Numbered from the stretch's first letter, positions 47,590-59,010 are shown. The stretch: 64,000 bases of DNA from Tricholoma matsutake (GCA_026075535.2 AP026549.1:8308001-8372000); one strand, 5' to 3'. Notes: generated by a model not told the origin, from the sequence alone. Made by a program: numbers and translations.

Positions 47590-48604
47590 TGATAGGTCCA
47601 CCTTGTGATCTAAGCTCTGGGAACATCTCCAAATGCATTGACACATTACCACACAGCTCCCAACCCCTACAAACCTCTATGAACCCCATGAGACCACTCT
47701 GAAACTATTTCAAACAACTTTGAACAGCTTCGAAAGACTTCGCAACACTTTGAGCAAGTTTGAATGACTTTGCAGCACCTCGAACACCTTTGGCCACTGT
47801 ATACCTATTGCACCACCCTTCAGACACATGCAGCACACCTTGCATGAGTTAGTGCATCGCATATCGAGCACCACCGGACATGAGGAGATACAACAATGGG
47901 ATTTTAGGATGTGATTGTGGTGCTTTGACATTTTGATGATATATTGGATCAATAGGACAGGTACCCTTGATACATTGTGACTCTATATGTTTCCCTTCTC
48001 ATCATCTTTCATTTATTTTATGATTTGCAAAGTTCTTTATTGTTTTATATCTTGCATCATGTAGTCCTCATGTTTTATTTCCTTTTTAAGTACCATCTCT
48101 TCCAAACATATATAGCCTTGTACTAGCTACTTAGAACAACATAATAGATTGTCCTCTCACATAAATTGCCTGATTTAAGAGCAATTCTCTTGAGTCCAAG
48201 CCTCTCATCATAGTCCAGAAGTTTAGCATTTTACGACGAACTTCTTTGAACTTTTCATACTAGTTTCTCAAAATTATCATCTATCATCCATCCCATCTCA
48301 AGACCTTTCCACATCTCTATAGTCTATCTTCAGCATCCGTTGAAACCATCCTTGTCCTCTACAAGCTCCTCATACATCCTTGAACTTCTTTGAATATCCT
48401 CGAACTTTCCTTGAAGCACTTTGCAGAGCTTCGTATGCCCTCAAACTTCATCGAGTAACATTGGACCTCCTCGAACTTAGTTCCCCCATCCTTGGACAAC
48501 AGCAGTGATATTTAGTACCACCTCACAACCTTCCTCCAACTAGTGTTATACCATTTGAGGCCTTTTTGTGGGTTTTGTTTGGGTTTCCTGGTCGAGCATC
48601 ATCA
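47590..48604 (+). repeat. Gypsy copy 1 5' LTR
   Basis: Begins TGATAGGTCCACCTTGTG and ends GTCGAGCATCATCA. It is colinear with 60110-61115 over its whole length with scattered substitutions, mostly transitions, suggesting an old insertion. Confidence 0.88.
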
Positions 48605-48924
48605 TTTTGGAGCCCACCATGAGGGGTTTCTAAATCATTTCATTGCCTAATCCATCTCGAATCTCCTGGCTTAGGCCAACACAACCTAGAAACCTTCGTA
48701 TCAATACTCGCCATGCCTTCGAATCTCTCAAACAATCGGGAGATATCCTAATCCCTGTTTCCAAAGCAGAATCTACTCATCGTTGACTATTCCCTTCACC
48801 TATCTCATCACCTTCAACATCATCCTCTCCTTCTTCGTCTTCATCATCTACCTCTTCATTCATCCTTCAAACAACTTCGACACCTCTACCATCCTTCACC
48901 CAAGTTTTAACCCCTACCCCTAGA

Positions 48925-49914
48925 GTGATCACATTCATGACTACACAAGCCACTATGCCAGCTTGTGGTCATTCCACAGCTCTGAAATTCAACCCCACCC
49001 AGCCTCAAGAACTTTGCAGATATTTTAACGAGCTAGAATTGCTTTTCTCAGTGTGCAATGTCATGAACTCCAAAGAAATGAAGAAGCATGCTTGTTGCTA
49101 CCTTGATATTGACACTTCCGAACTTTGGGAATCGATTCCAGAATATGATGCTGGCATTCTGTTCCGGAATTTTTGCATCGCTATTCACAAACTGTACCCT
49201 GGTTCCAAAGATGACTGGAAATGGTCAATTTCGGACATGGACAAACTCGTTGGTGAACAACTTCGCATAGGTATTTACAATGCGAGCGATTTGGGATTAT
49301 ATTTTTGGTCATTCTATAACATCACAAAGTTTCTATCTACTAAAGGCAGAATTTCTGACACTGAACAGAGCACAGCCTTCGTTTGGGGTTTCCAACTAGG
49401 TTTATGGGCTAGAATAGCTCGACAACTCAAACTAAAATTCCCCGATCACTATCCCAATGACCCCTACCCACTCGATGATATCCACACAGCAGCAAAGTTC
49501 ATTCTAGCAGGATCTATCACTTCGGACTCAACATCGCTACTCAGTTTGCATTCTTCAGCACCTTCAGCAATATCAACAACCTCGACATCTTCGCCTCAAA
49601 TTAAATCGGAAGATCTTACAGCAATTCTCGAGAAATTTGCAGCCACTCTTGTAACTGCTTTAGCAGGTTCGAAGACCATGAACATTACTCCACCTAACAG
49701 TGGATTTCATTCGGACCAGCTCAAAACCTTAGTTTGCATCTCTTGTGGGCTTACAGGACATTTCATTAGTGATTGCTTGGTTTGTCAATCATATATCAAT
49801 GAAGGAAAGTGTAAGAAGAACACTGAAGGCAAAATCATTCTCCCAAATGGTCAATTCACTTCTCAAAACATCCCCGGTCATTTTATCAAGGACAGGATTG
49901 ATGAATGGACTTGA
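48925..49914 (+). CDS. Gypsy copy 1 Gag
   Basis: An open frame of 329 codons, the longest intact retroelement ORF here. It encodes the element's structural protein. An N-terminal Gag domain (LKFNPTQPQELCRYFNELELLF, KKHACCYLDIDTSELWE, YPGSKDDWKWSISDMDKLVG) is followed by a Ser/Thr-rich linker and one zinc knuckle, CISCGLTGHFISDC (CX2CX4HX4C), near residue 273. The start could be ATG 48925 or 48937; both are near the end of a C/T-rich leader. The tail (FIKDRIDEW) ends before the protease/RT region, which is in another frame and full of stops, so this Gag is probably a relic that happens to be open. Confidence 0.78.
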   Translation: MITFMTTQATMPACGHSTALKFNPTQPQELCRYFNELELLFSVCNVMNSKEMKKHACCYLDIDTSELWESIPEYDAGILFRNFCIAIHKLYPGSKDDWKWSISDMDKLVGEQLRIGIYNASDLGLYFWSFYNITKFLSTKGRISDTEQSTAFVWGFQLGLWARIARQLKLKFPDHYPNDPYPLDDIHTAAKFILAGSITSDSTSLLSLHSSAPSAISTTSTSSPQIKSEDLTAILEKFAATLVTALAGSKTMNITPPNSGFHSDQLKTLVCISCGLTGHFISDCLVCQSYINEGKCKKNTEGKIILPNGQFTSQNIPGHFIKDRIDEWT

Positions 49915-49941
49915 CAAAACCCTCTGTCTAACGTTACCCCT

Positions 49942-51946
49942 TTGCTAATGTATAATGTCGCACCTTCGACAGTTTCTTCGACGCCATCCAGAGGTGTTTA
50001 CCAAATTACTGACCTATCTACAATGACTGACCTATCTACAATGGCCAAAGATTGTATCGCAAAACTCGAACAAGAGATATATACTTTACAAAGTGGTAGA
50101 CCTTTTGCACGAACTGATTTGAAAGTGCCAACAGTTCCTACCTCATGGCCTTCAATCCCTCAAATCCCTGCACCAGTCGAATGATTGGTCCCACAAGTAC
50201 CAGCACCATCGATATCGTCCACAGCAACCAATCTGCCTACTTTGAATTCAGCACCATCTTCAACCTCTGAACCACCATCACAACCAGTAATACATCCCTA
50301 CAATGGCACTAAAGAGAATTTGTATCTACCTTGCCACGAATGCAACTTCACATGGACAGGAAAAGCAAAGGACAAAGATGGCCCATCATATCATACCCAA
50401 GCCCCAATTCAAAAAGACAAAATCACCGAAGATGTCTTCACCCGATTGATGAAAACCCCGATTATTACTCTAACCCCTGAAGAACTACTTTCTCTATCAC
50501 CCAAAGTTCATATGAAATGGAAGGAACAGGTCACTTCACACCGTATCCAGCAACCTGAAGGAAATAATGCTACAAATCTTCTTAACGATGACATTTTTGT
50601 AATTGACAACCCTTACGAAACATATATTAGCAGTCTTTGCCCTGGAGAAATACCCGAACCTTTCATTGCAGCAAAGGAATCACACTCTATTCGATCGGTC
50701 ATTATAAATGTCAACAGCAGAAATCCAGTAGAAAGTGTAGTCGATCCCAATTCATTGATCATCGCAATGTCGGAAGAAGTGTGTCATGAACTTGGTCTTG
50801 CCTATGATCCTTCGATACACATCCCTCTACAATTGGCTAACAGTGGCATTGATCAGAGTCTAGGTTTAGCACAGAACATACCTTGAAAAATCGGTAGCAT
50901 CACCCTCTCCATGCAAATACCCATCATCCAAGATCCAGCCTATGACATTCTGCTTGGATGACCATTCGACGTCCTCACAGAAGGTACAGTGAAGAATTAT
51001 CGAAACAAAGCACAAAAAATAACTATATTTGATCCGAATTCAACACGATCTTGCACTATTCCAACTATTCCCTGATCTAATCGTCGAAGAAGAGTAGTTC
51101 ATGAGGATTTTTGCAACTAGAGGATAAAATCTTGGAGAATAACCAGCATGCTCTCCTCATTTCTTTTGACCATTCTAATTCTTCTATAACTATTGAGTAC
51201 ACTGCAAATATTCCTGATATTGACTCCTCAAACTCTTCAAACACTCTTTCCTTTTCCTCAATTCTTGCGAACTTATATTTAATGGCTAGCCACCAGTATG
51301 CAACATTCTTATTGGCCTCAATGGCCACCCCTATGCATGATTCTACTATCATATCCCCTCCTGATGTTTCATCAACCGACTCCCTATACCCAATCTTTGC
51401 AGCTTCGAAGAAGAAATACAAACCAGTTGCACAGAAAGTTTGACCAGTTATTACTGAACTACCCGATCGATTTCGCATTATTTGAACAATCACTGGCGAC
51501 CCCCTCAAGAATATGCTGAAACTCAATCCTCATCCCCCATCGTTTATCCCCTCTCCCTGATATACACTCAAACACAAAGCTATTATCAACAAAAACCATC
51601 CTGGCAATTTCCTATGGCCAGAAGAACGAAAGCTTATGCATGACTTTATTTGAAATCACAAAACCAGTTTTGCATGGACTGAACAAGAATGAGGAAGTTT
51701 TCGCCCTGACTTCTTTCCTCCTATCAAATTCCCTGTCATTCCTCACACTCCATGGGTCAAACATAATATCCCTATACCTCCTGGTCTGTACAAACAGATC
51801 TGCGAAATGCTGAAGAAGAAGATAGAAGCAGGAGTATACGAGTTGTCGAACTCATTGTATCAATCATGATGGTTTTGCATTGTGAAGAAAGACACAAAAT
51901 CACTTTGAATCATCCACAGTCTTGAACTGCTAAACCAAGTAATGAT
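49942..51946 (+). pseudogene. Gypsy copy 1 protease and RT start
   Basis: After a Pro/Ser-rich spacer with a TGA at 50182, the frame gives a retropepsin-like segment (ESVVDPNSLIIAMSEEVCHELGL, where the usual catalytic D-P/T-G is altered to D-P-N), QIPIIQDPAYDILLG and PFDVLTEG. Further on are the RT entry sequences NIPIPPGLYKQICEMLKKKIEAGVY and WFCIVKKDTKSL*IIHSLELLNQ, ending exactly at the target duplication of element F. Stops in 50880-51910 are mostly TGA at positions where Arg or Trp is expected. RT resumes at 53516. Confidence 0.82.
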
Positions 51947-53507
51947 TAGTGCTCAAGGGTCCAGTCCATAAGACTGGAAAAAGACCAGACCCTTAACTGA
52001 ACTTAACCATAAGAGACCGAACTGTCAGTCTCGGTCCACCCCATATTTGGGTCAGTTCAGTTGTCAGTTGATCACTTTTGTAAACTCACAAAAACCGATG
52101 TAAGACCAGTTTCAACTGGTCTTACCCAGTCTTTTAGACATGTTTATACCACTAGATATATAGTATAAGTTGGTACAAAATACAGGAATAAAAGTATATG
52201 CTATGACTATTTATAGTATATGTACATAAAGTAGAACAAGCCCGGGGGAAAAGGAGTCGTTTGGGTGGGTACTTATATACCCTGTGGCTGCACATGGACC
52301 ACATGGTCATGTTTGTGCTCCCAAAAACAAAGTGGCACCATTTGCCAAATGACTTCCCATGTCTACCACCACAACATCAATCATGCCGTGTCACCACCCT
52401 GGTCTGCAACCACAACCACGCAAACCAATGAACACAAAGTAGGGGGCCCAAACAATGCTAGTTTATTGTTTGGGCCCCCTAGGGTATGTTTTTATAGTTT
52501 ATTTCTTCTTTCTTTTACTAGCTACCTGTCTTACTTCATTTTTAGGTTTTTGCATGTTGATAACGACACTGGCACCTGCAAAGTGGGCCCAAATGACACT
52601 CATTGTCATTTGGGCCTCATGGTATGTTTTTTTATATCTGATGTATTTCTTTTACTAACTTACTTTTGATAAAGACAGCTCCCACCTAACAATGGACACA
52701 CCCATGCCTTCTCCTTCCCTCCTCATGCCCTATGCCACCACTGTGAGCCTCTGCTCACAGGGTGGCAACAGGTTCTGTTCTTGTATGACAATGGCCACCA
52801 AGCCCCACCCTCCCCCCAGCAACATCAGCTGCCACCACTGCCACGTCACAAGCACCACCGACCTGCCTATGAGCCACTGCTCATAGGGGGAATTGGAGGT
52901 GCTGACAACAATGGTAGCCATGAACGGGGGACAATGAACAGCCAGGACAACAAACTGCGGGTACAGCTGCGACAACAAACAGCCATGCCAACAAATGCCA
53001 GGGAGGATGAATGATGAGGAGGACAAACACTGGGTACAATGAATAGCAGGGATGAATGCTGGGGATGATGACAGGTGGCAGGGATGACAAACATGATGAC
53101 AATGAACACAAGGGATGACAAACACTGGGGATGATGACATGCAGGAATGCAGGACCCCCACCCTCGCTACAAATGCAAGATGGTGGGGCCATTTCTTTTT
53201 TCTATTTCATTGTATATTTCATTTTTCATTTTTCATTTTCATTTTCATTCTCATACACCACGGCTGCGAGCAACTGCTCGCAGCATGTAAATGTAGTTAG
53301 TATATAATAGAATTAAGCTATACTCGAAAAAACACCAGTAAGACCAGTTAAAACTGGTCTTTTGGAGGCAACCAAACCAAATAGGACTGGTCCTATTTGG
53401 TTCGGTTGTGGTCTTGGTGAGCTGGGCATCGAGATGGACTGGTCTCAGTCCACAGTTGACCCCCTCAGAGGTCAAAAAACTGGACCGAACCAGACCCTTA
53501 TACACTA
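51947..53507. mobile_element. hAT-like non-autonomous element F (1561 bp)
   Basis: Exact 8-bp duplication GTAATGAT (51939-51946 and 53508-53515). Termini TAGTGCTCAAGGGTCCAGTC and, reversed, TAGTGTATAAGGGTCTGGTT place it with the MITE at 26880 and the relic at 9105. Subterminal CAGTT/ACTGG repeats lie at both ends. No transposase. The interior has the hairpin/intron-like cassette. Excision restores Gypsy RT between LLNQ and VMIQHSG. Confidence 0.92.
52441..53284 (+). repeat. hairpin / intron-like cassette of element F
   Basis: A perfect 16-bp hairpin (52441-52456 with 52465-52480, AGGGGGCCCAAACAAT) is followed by GGTATGTTTTT ... CATTTTTAG. A perfect 13-bp hairpin (52586-52598 with 52604-52616) is followed by GGTATGTTTTT ... 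TTTTACTAACTTAC. Three perfect GAGC-type hairpins follow: 52741-52760 (CTGTGAGC), 52867-52886 (CTATGAGC) and 53263-53284 (GCTGCGAGC), with four-base loops CTCT, CACT and AACT. The stems differ in sequence but stay fully paired. Confidence 0.8.
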
Positions 53508-54800
53508 GTAATGATTCAGCACTCTGGCGTCGTCTGATCCCTGAGCATCTAGCTGAACAGTTTGGGGGACGTGCTTGCGGTGGAATGCTGGACCTATATG
53601 TCGCATTCAATGAAAGGAAAGTCGCAGAATCATCTCGAGATCTAACAACATTTCAGACACCTTTCAGAGCACTTCGAATCGTCACCCTACCAATGGGTTG
53701 GATGAACTTGGTTCCGATCTTACATGACAACATCACATTCATCCTACAACCTGAAATTCACCATCCCTTACATCGACGATACACCAGTTAAGGGTCCAAA
53801 ATCAGAATATTGAATGATTGGAGGATCTTACAAAACGATCGCCAATAATCCAGGCATTCGACACTTCATCTGGGAACATTTCAGGAACCTAAATCGTATG
53901 GTCCAACACATGAAGTGTTGCAGAGGAACATTTTCTGGTCCGAAACTCTACCTTTGCATCCCCAAAATAATCGTTTTAGGGCATCGATGCAATATCAAAG
54001 GTCATATGGCCGATCCCACTTGCATCACCACAGTTGGCAAATGAGGACCTTGTCGAAGCCTTACCAAAGTCAAGGCATTTCTAGGAACTATTGGAGTTTG
54101 TTGTATCTTTATTTGAAACTTTGCTCAATGTGCTACAGCTCTAATACACCTTACACAAAAAGATGTCCCTTTCAAATTTGGACTGAAGCAAATTGCAGCA
54201 CAGGAAGACCTGAAGCAAGCACTCATCAATTCCCCAGAAATTCGCCCTATTGACTACTCATCTGATGCCCCAGTTATCCTATCAGTCGACACTTCGTACA
54301 TTGCTATTGGGTTCTTTCTCGCGCAATGTGATCCTGACAACCCTCGAAAATGGTATTACAGTCAATTCAGCTCGATCATGCTTAACAACCATGAATCTCA
54401 GTTTTCACAACCAAAACTCAAACTCTATGGTCTATATCGCACTCTTGGAGCACTTCAATTGTATCTAATAGGGGTCTGAAACCTCATCGTCGAAGTCGAT
54501 GCAAAGTATATGAAAGGCATGCTCTCGAATCCTGATATTGCACCAAGTGCCAGTATCAATCAATGGATCATCTTGATTCTCACTTTTCACTTCACACTAG
54601 TTCACTTCGCAGGTACACATCATGGTCCAGATGGACTTTCGAGATGTCCTCCACAAGATGAAGATGACCAGTTCAATAACAAAAACAATTTTGGAGACTG
54701 GATCAACCGTCTTCATGGTTTCATACATCAAATCAATCCCATTATGACTTGTCCCTTTACTTCCTATTGAATTTCGACACTCTCCCTCTCTTAAGATCTG
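53508..54800 (+). pseudogene. Gypsy copy 1 RT core and RNase H
   Basis: After element F: MIQHSGV, LDLYVAFNERKVAESSRDLTTF, FRALRIVTLPMGWMN and PYIDDTPVKGP (active site as Y-I-D-D), the thumb region, then RNase H (PVILSVDTSYIAIGFFLAQ, YYSQFSSIMLNNHESQFSQPKLKLYGLYRTL, IVEVDAKYMKGML) and FAGTHHGPDGLSRCPP. This RT/RNH type carries GYDE-like text after LDLYV and is typical of a mushroom Gypsy clade in my recollection. Several TGA stops and frameshifts interrupt it. Confidence 0.85.
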
Positions 54801-56215
54801 AGTAAGGGGGAGGATCTGACCTAGAATGATGCCCCATGAGCAAACAATGTGAAAAAGGATGACAAAAGATTACTTCACATTTGAAAATGGTTAGAAAATT
54901 TGGTACAACCCCCAGATTTATCAGATTCTGAATACGCTACCTTCATTCAATATTGCACTGAATTCTTCTTAGATTCTGGCAAACTATGGAGAAAGGACTC
55001 TCATGGAGCTCACAAGATTGTTGCAGTTCCTGAACATTGTCTCGAAATTATTTGTGCAGCTCACAACAATATTGGACACAAAATGGTCTTCACAACAAAA
55101 TCCGTTATTTCCCTATGATTCTGGTGGCCTAACATGAAAGCTGACATCGCATGGTTTATTCGCACCTGCCACCTCTGCCAAGTATGACAAACTCAAAATC
55201 TCCTTATCCCACCTACCATCGCCACACCCGCACCTTTATTTGGCAAAGTCTACATCGATACTATGCAAATGCCTCCTTTGAGTGGATTCAAGTATATTGT
55301 ACAAGGTCAATGTTTGCTAACAACTTATCCTGAATGGCGAAATCTTTGACGAGAAAATGCCATGACCCTCGGCGATTGGATTGTTGAAGACATTATTTGT
55401 CAATGGGGCTCCCTATACAAAACCATGAGCAATAATGGATCAGCATTTATTGCAGCATTGGAGTATCTTTCAAAATAATATCATATTAACCACATCCGAA
55501 TCAGTGGTTACAACTCTTGAGGCCAACAGAATTGTCAAAAGAGCACACTTCAATATTCTACAATCGTTATTCAAAGCAGTCGATGGAGATCAGAGCAAAT
55601 GGTCAGCTGGAGCACACTCTGTGTTTTGGGCAGAATGAGTTACTGTTCATAGATGTATGGGTTGCTCTCCTTACTTCGCAGTGACAGGTTCACACCCCCT
55701 CATCCTGCTCGACATCTCTGAAGCAACGTATTTGCAACCCCCTCCCAATTCTATCTTATTGACAACCAATCTCATTGCTCAAAGAGCAATAGCACTACAA
55801 AAATGATCATCTGACCTTGAAATTCTTTATTCAAAAGTCTATACCACTCAACTCAAAGCCGCAAAATGTTTGGAACTCATTCACAAATGAATGATGCATG
55901 ACTACAATTTCGAAAAAGGCAACATGGTCCTACTTTGAAACATGCAAATCGAGAAATCCCTCAATCACAAAATGCAACCTTGATATTTAGGTCCCCTCAT
56001 CATCATCGATTGAAACTATGGAGGAGCCTACATCATCTGCAAACTTGATGGATTAGTATTCCATCGGCCAGTCGCTGCTTTTCGACTTCTCCCTTATTTT
56101 GCTCAAAAATCTATTCCACTTCCCCCAAACTTCCTCGATATCGACTCAGAACGTCTCGAAAAACTTCGAATGTCAACGAAGATATCCCTAAAGACATTCT
56201 GGACTTTGAAGATGA
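54801..56215 (+). pseudogene. Gypsy copy 1 integrase
   Basis: The integrase begins near 54900: H2C2-like region (EHCLEIICAAHNNIGHK, then RTCHLCQV read across a TGA), core ITTYPEWRNL-type region, GSLYKTMSNNGSAFIAALEYL, ANRIVKRAHFNILQSLF and WSAGAHSVFWAE, then the C-terminal YTTQLKAAKCLELIHK and GPLIIIDWNYGGAYIICKLDG-like GPY/F module. It inserts element DNA into the genome. The frame changes several times and the stops are TGA. A purine-rich stretch and the antisense gene follow. Confidence 0.8.
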
Positions 56216-56474
56216 TTAATTACTCCCTTTTCTTTGTTTGCAATCACTTACCTATGAGTTCGATCTCTTTTAGTGTACAATACAAGTTGTGATATTGCAT
56301 TATAGCGTGGTTGCGCAAACTCCAAAAAGGGTTTTTTGGCCATGATGATCTACTGAGCCTTTCCCTTATTCTCTTTTTTTTCTTTCTTTCTCTTTTACTT
56401 TCTTATTGCTACTTTTCAAGACTCACAAGATTTAAATTGCAAAAATGAAAAGAAATACAACAAAGTTTTTTTTT
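56216..56474. other. spacer between pol and antisense gene
   Basis: T-rich sequence with TTTTTTTTTCTTTCTTTCTC between two convergent Gypsy genes. The same stretch is present, reversed, at 62933-63165 in copy 2, so it is part of the element and probably holds the convergent polyadenylation signals. Confidence 0.5.
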
Positions 56475-57416
56475 CTACTCTATTTCCCTCCCCAGAACTT
56501 CCATCTCCACTTTCTTCTGCACCAACTTTGCCGCAAGCATCTGCCAATGAACTACCCATTTGTCGCTAACCACCTTGATATCATCATTCAATGATACCTC
56601 CTTTGCCTTGCCCTTCCCTTTTGACCACTTTTTGTGCTTCAACTTTGGCATCAACAGTTTCGAGGGTCCCACAACCATCTCCTCTGCCTCGACCAGCTCA
56701 ACAACTCAAATGCGAAGAGCTAAAACAATCTGATCAGAAGGTTAGAAAGGTTTGCAACAAGTCTGAACAAAAATTGCACCTGGCTTCGACTGCGAAACAT
56801 CTTTCGCAGCCCCGAACTTCCTCCCCTTGTCTTTTTGAAGTCCTTTTCTTGACACCCCCTCCCAATAACATCCCTGCAGTGCCTCGGTGCACTTGACGCA
56901 CTTCGGGGCCCCTTCTTTGACCACACAGTGCAGCTGGGATTTCATCCCAGCACATTGACCGCACTACAAAATTGTTAGCAGTCCAAAAAACCTTTGAAGT
57001 CAAATGAGAACACTTACTGGGCCCTTGAAATCGAGAAGTCAGCCCTCTGCAAACCTCCTCCATTTGCCTTTGACTTTGTCTTCCCCATCCTTGCCTGCCT
57101 TGATCTCCACTATTTTTCATTTTGTCACCCGCACCACAGGCAGCTCCTCCTCCTCCTCCTCCTCGTGAGGTCTTTACACTCCCCCCCCAACCTGAGCGGA
57201 CTCTGCTCAGACACTTGGACAGTCCTAGGACTGTCTGAGGACTTTGCTTGGACTTCTTTGGCTGAAAGTCCTGCCAAACTAAATGTCCAGTCCGAGCTGA
57301 GTCTGGGCTGAGTCCTCAGACTGTCCGAGCGTCCAAGTGGAGTCCGAGTGGACCAGCACTCGTACAGTCCTAGGACTGTCCGAGTTGCTTATATAATTGA
57401 CTGAAAAATCTGTGGC

Positions 57417-57505
57417 TACCACAGGGATTGAACCCTCATAGTCACATGATAAAGTACAATTAAGTCAGCAATATAACAGTTAGACTAAAGCATCATTACA
57501 GGTAA
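57417..57505 (-). repeat. tRNA-like pol III promoter module
   Basis: The minus-strand B box is GGGTTCAATCCC, with an A-box-like TAGTCTAACTGTTATATTGC about 55 nt upstream. It lies near the left end of element B and points outward. No full cloverleaf. Confidence 0.5.
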
Positions 57506-57629
57506 GTAGTTATATCTCTCTATGTACTGCCCTGGCTGTGATGACAAATCAACACAGCTGCATCATCAACAATGCTGGCAACGGTGCTGCCTCCTCCTTA
57601 CCTCCTACCCCAATAACCAACAATGGGAA

Positions 57630-58840
57630 CAAGCCCAAATGGCGGCATTGTCATTTGGGCTCACTTGTAAGTGTTTTTTTACATGATTTTTGTTGTTTTG
57701 TTTAACTAACTGAAATTTCCTTAATCATAGGTTTTATCTATGTTATAACGACGCCGCAGCCTCAAAACCATGACAATGGCTGACACAGCCACCACTCTAG
57801 GACCCAGAACTACCGCCGCAAGCAACTGCTTGTGGGGTGGGAATGGGTACAACTGCAAAACGGCAAGACAACGGCAATGCTGACTTGGCCAAATGGAACA
57901 ACAATGCAATGAGGTGACTGGAGACGACTGGGACTGGGAGATGGAATGACGAGGGGACAAGTGGGAAACAATGAAAGGAAGGCAAAGCAAACAAAGAAAA
58001 GGCCCAAGAGACGTCATTTGATGTCTCCTGGGCCGTTGGTAAGTTTTTTTTCTTGTTTTTGTTACTAATGAACTTTTTTAGGTATTATCTAGTACTGCTG
58101 ATGATGACGATGATGAGCACTCAGAACCACTGCCGTGAGCAGCTGCTCGCAGGGTGGGAATGGGTGCAACTTCAAAACAACAAGAATGGCTACTCACACC
58201 CACCACCATGCAGGACACACCACCTGCCTCCAGCCTCACGAGCAACTGCTCGTGGGGTGGATGGTGGGTGGAATGACAACGATGGCAGGGAACGACGATG
58301 GGTGGAACGACCACAATTGAGGGAGACCCAAGAGACATCAACATCTCTTGGGTCCTAGGTAAGTTTTTTTTTCTTTTCTCATTTCATTTTTCGATCCTAA
58401 CTAACTTTTTATAGGTACAAACTACTACTGGCAACAACAACAACAACACCTCCACCACCACTGCTGCAAGCCCCTGCTTGCAGGGTGGAAGGTGAGGGGG
58501 AAGAGAGAGGGGGAAGGAGATGAGAGGGAAGGGAGATGAGAGGGAAGGGAGATGATGACAAGAGTGGGGACACCCATGATGACACCCGCCCCACGCCTAT
58601 GAATATCTGCTCGTGGGGTGGTTTGGGGGGAGAATAATGGGGACAGGAGAGCAAGATGGCCAGGGGATGACCCGGGGAGAGACAAACGCTGCCACGAGCA
58701 ACTGCTCGTGGTGGGTGTTTTTAATTTATTTTTATAATTGATAGTTATGGCCCCCTCCCCTTGAGCTTGCAAGGGGAGGGCTTAGTATTATACATATTAA
58801 ATACCCATATTAATTACCCCTCGCACAGATGCGAGGGGGT
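57630..58840 (+). repeat. hairpin / intron-like cassettes of element B (x3)
   Basis: Three modules. Hairpins: 57633-57641 with 57652-57660; 58001-58034 (one mismatch); 58325-58335 with 58344-58354. Each is followed directly by an intron-like segment with GTAAGT, T-run, TAAC/TAAT branch-like word and AG: 57667-57730, 58039-58081 and 58359-58414. Then GAGC-type hairpins: 57816-57835 (CCGCAAGC/GCTTGTGG), near 58136, 58237-58254, 58464-58483 (CTGCAAGC/GCTTGCAG), near 58590 (degenerate) and 58692-58711, usually followed by GGTGG. Finally CCCTCCCCTT/AAGGGGAGGG (58753-58780) and CCCCTCGCA/TGCGAGGGG (58817-58838). Confidence 0.8.
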
Positions 58841-58917
58841 CAATTTAATAATCTATTCATGATATATAAAAAATTAGATTTCAGTAATAAATAGATATGA
58901 TGTATGTAACTTTAAAT

Positions 58918-59010
58918 GACTACTTGGCTTAAGTGGTAAAGTGTGCATGTTTCATCGTCATGTGATTGCTAGTCCAGAAGGCTGTTGGTTCAATTCCTGC
59001 TGTGCACACA
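58918..59010 (+). repeat. tRNA-like pol III promoter module
   Basis: TTGGCTTAAGTGGTAAAGTG (A-box-like) and TTGGTTCAATTCC (B box, exact to the core consensus) are about 60 nt apart. It is the mirror of the module at 57417-57505 near the other end of element B. Confidence 0.55.

Noticed and set aside
57810..58711. CRISPR-like array of short palindromes
   Set aside because: Spacing is irregular, the repeats are not identical, and the context is a eukaryotic transposon.
11397..59010. True tRNA genes at the A/B-box matches
   Set aside because: Box matches are good, but no acceptor stem or complete cloverleaf can be drawn and the copies sit at equivalent places in transposons.
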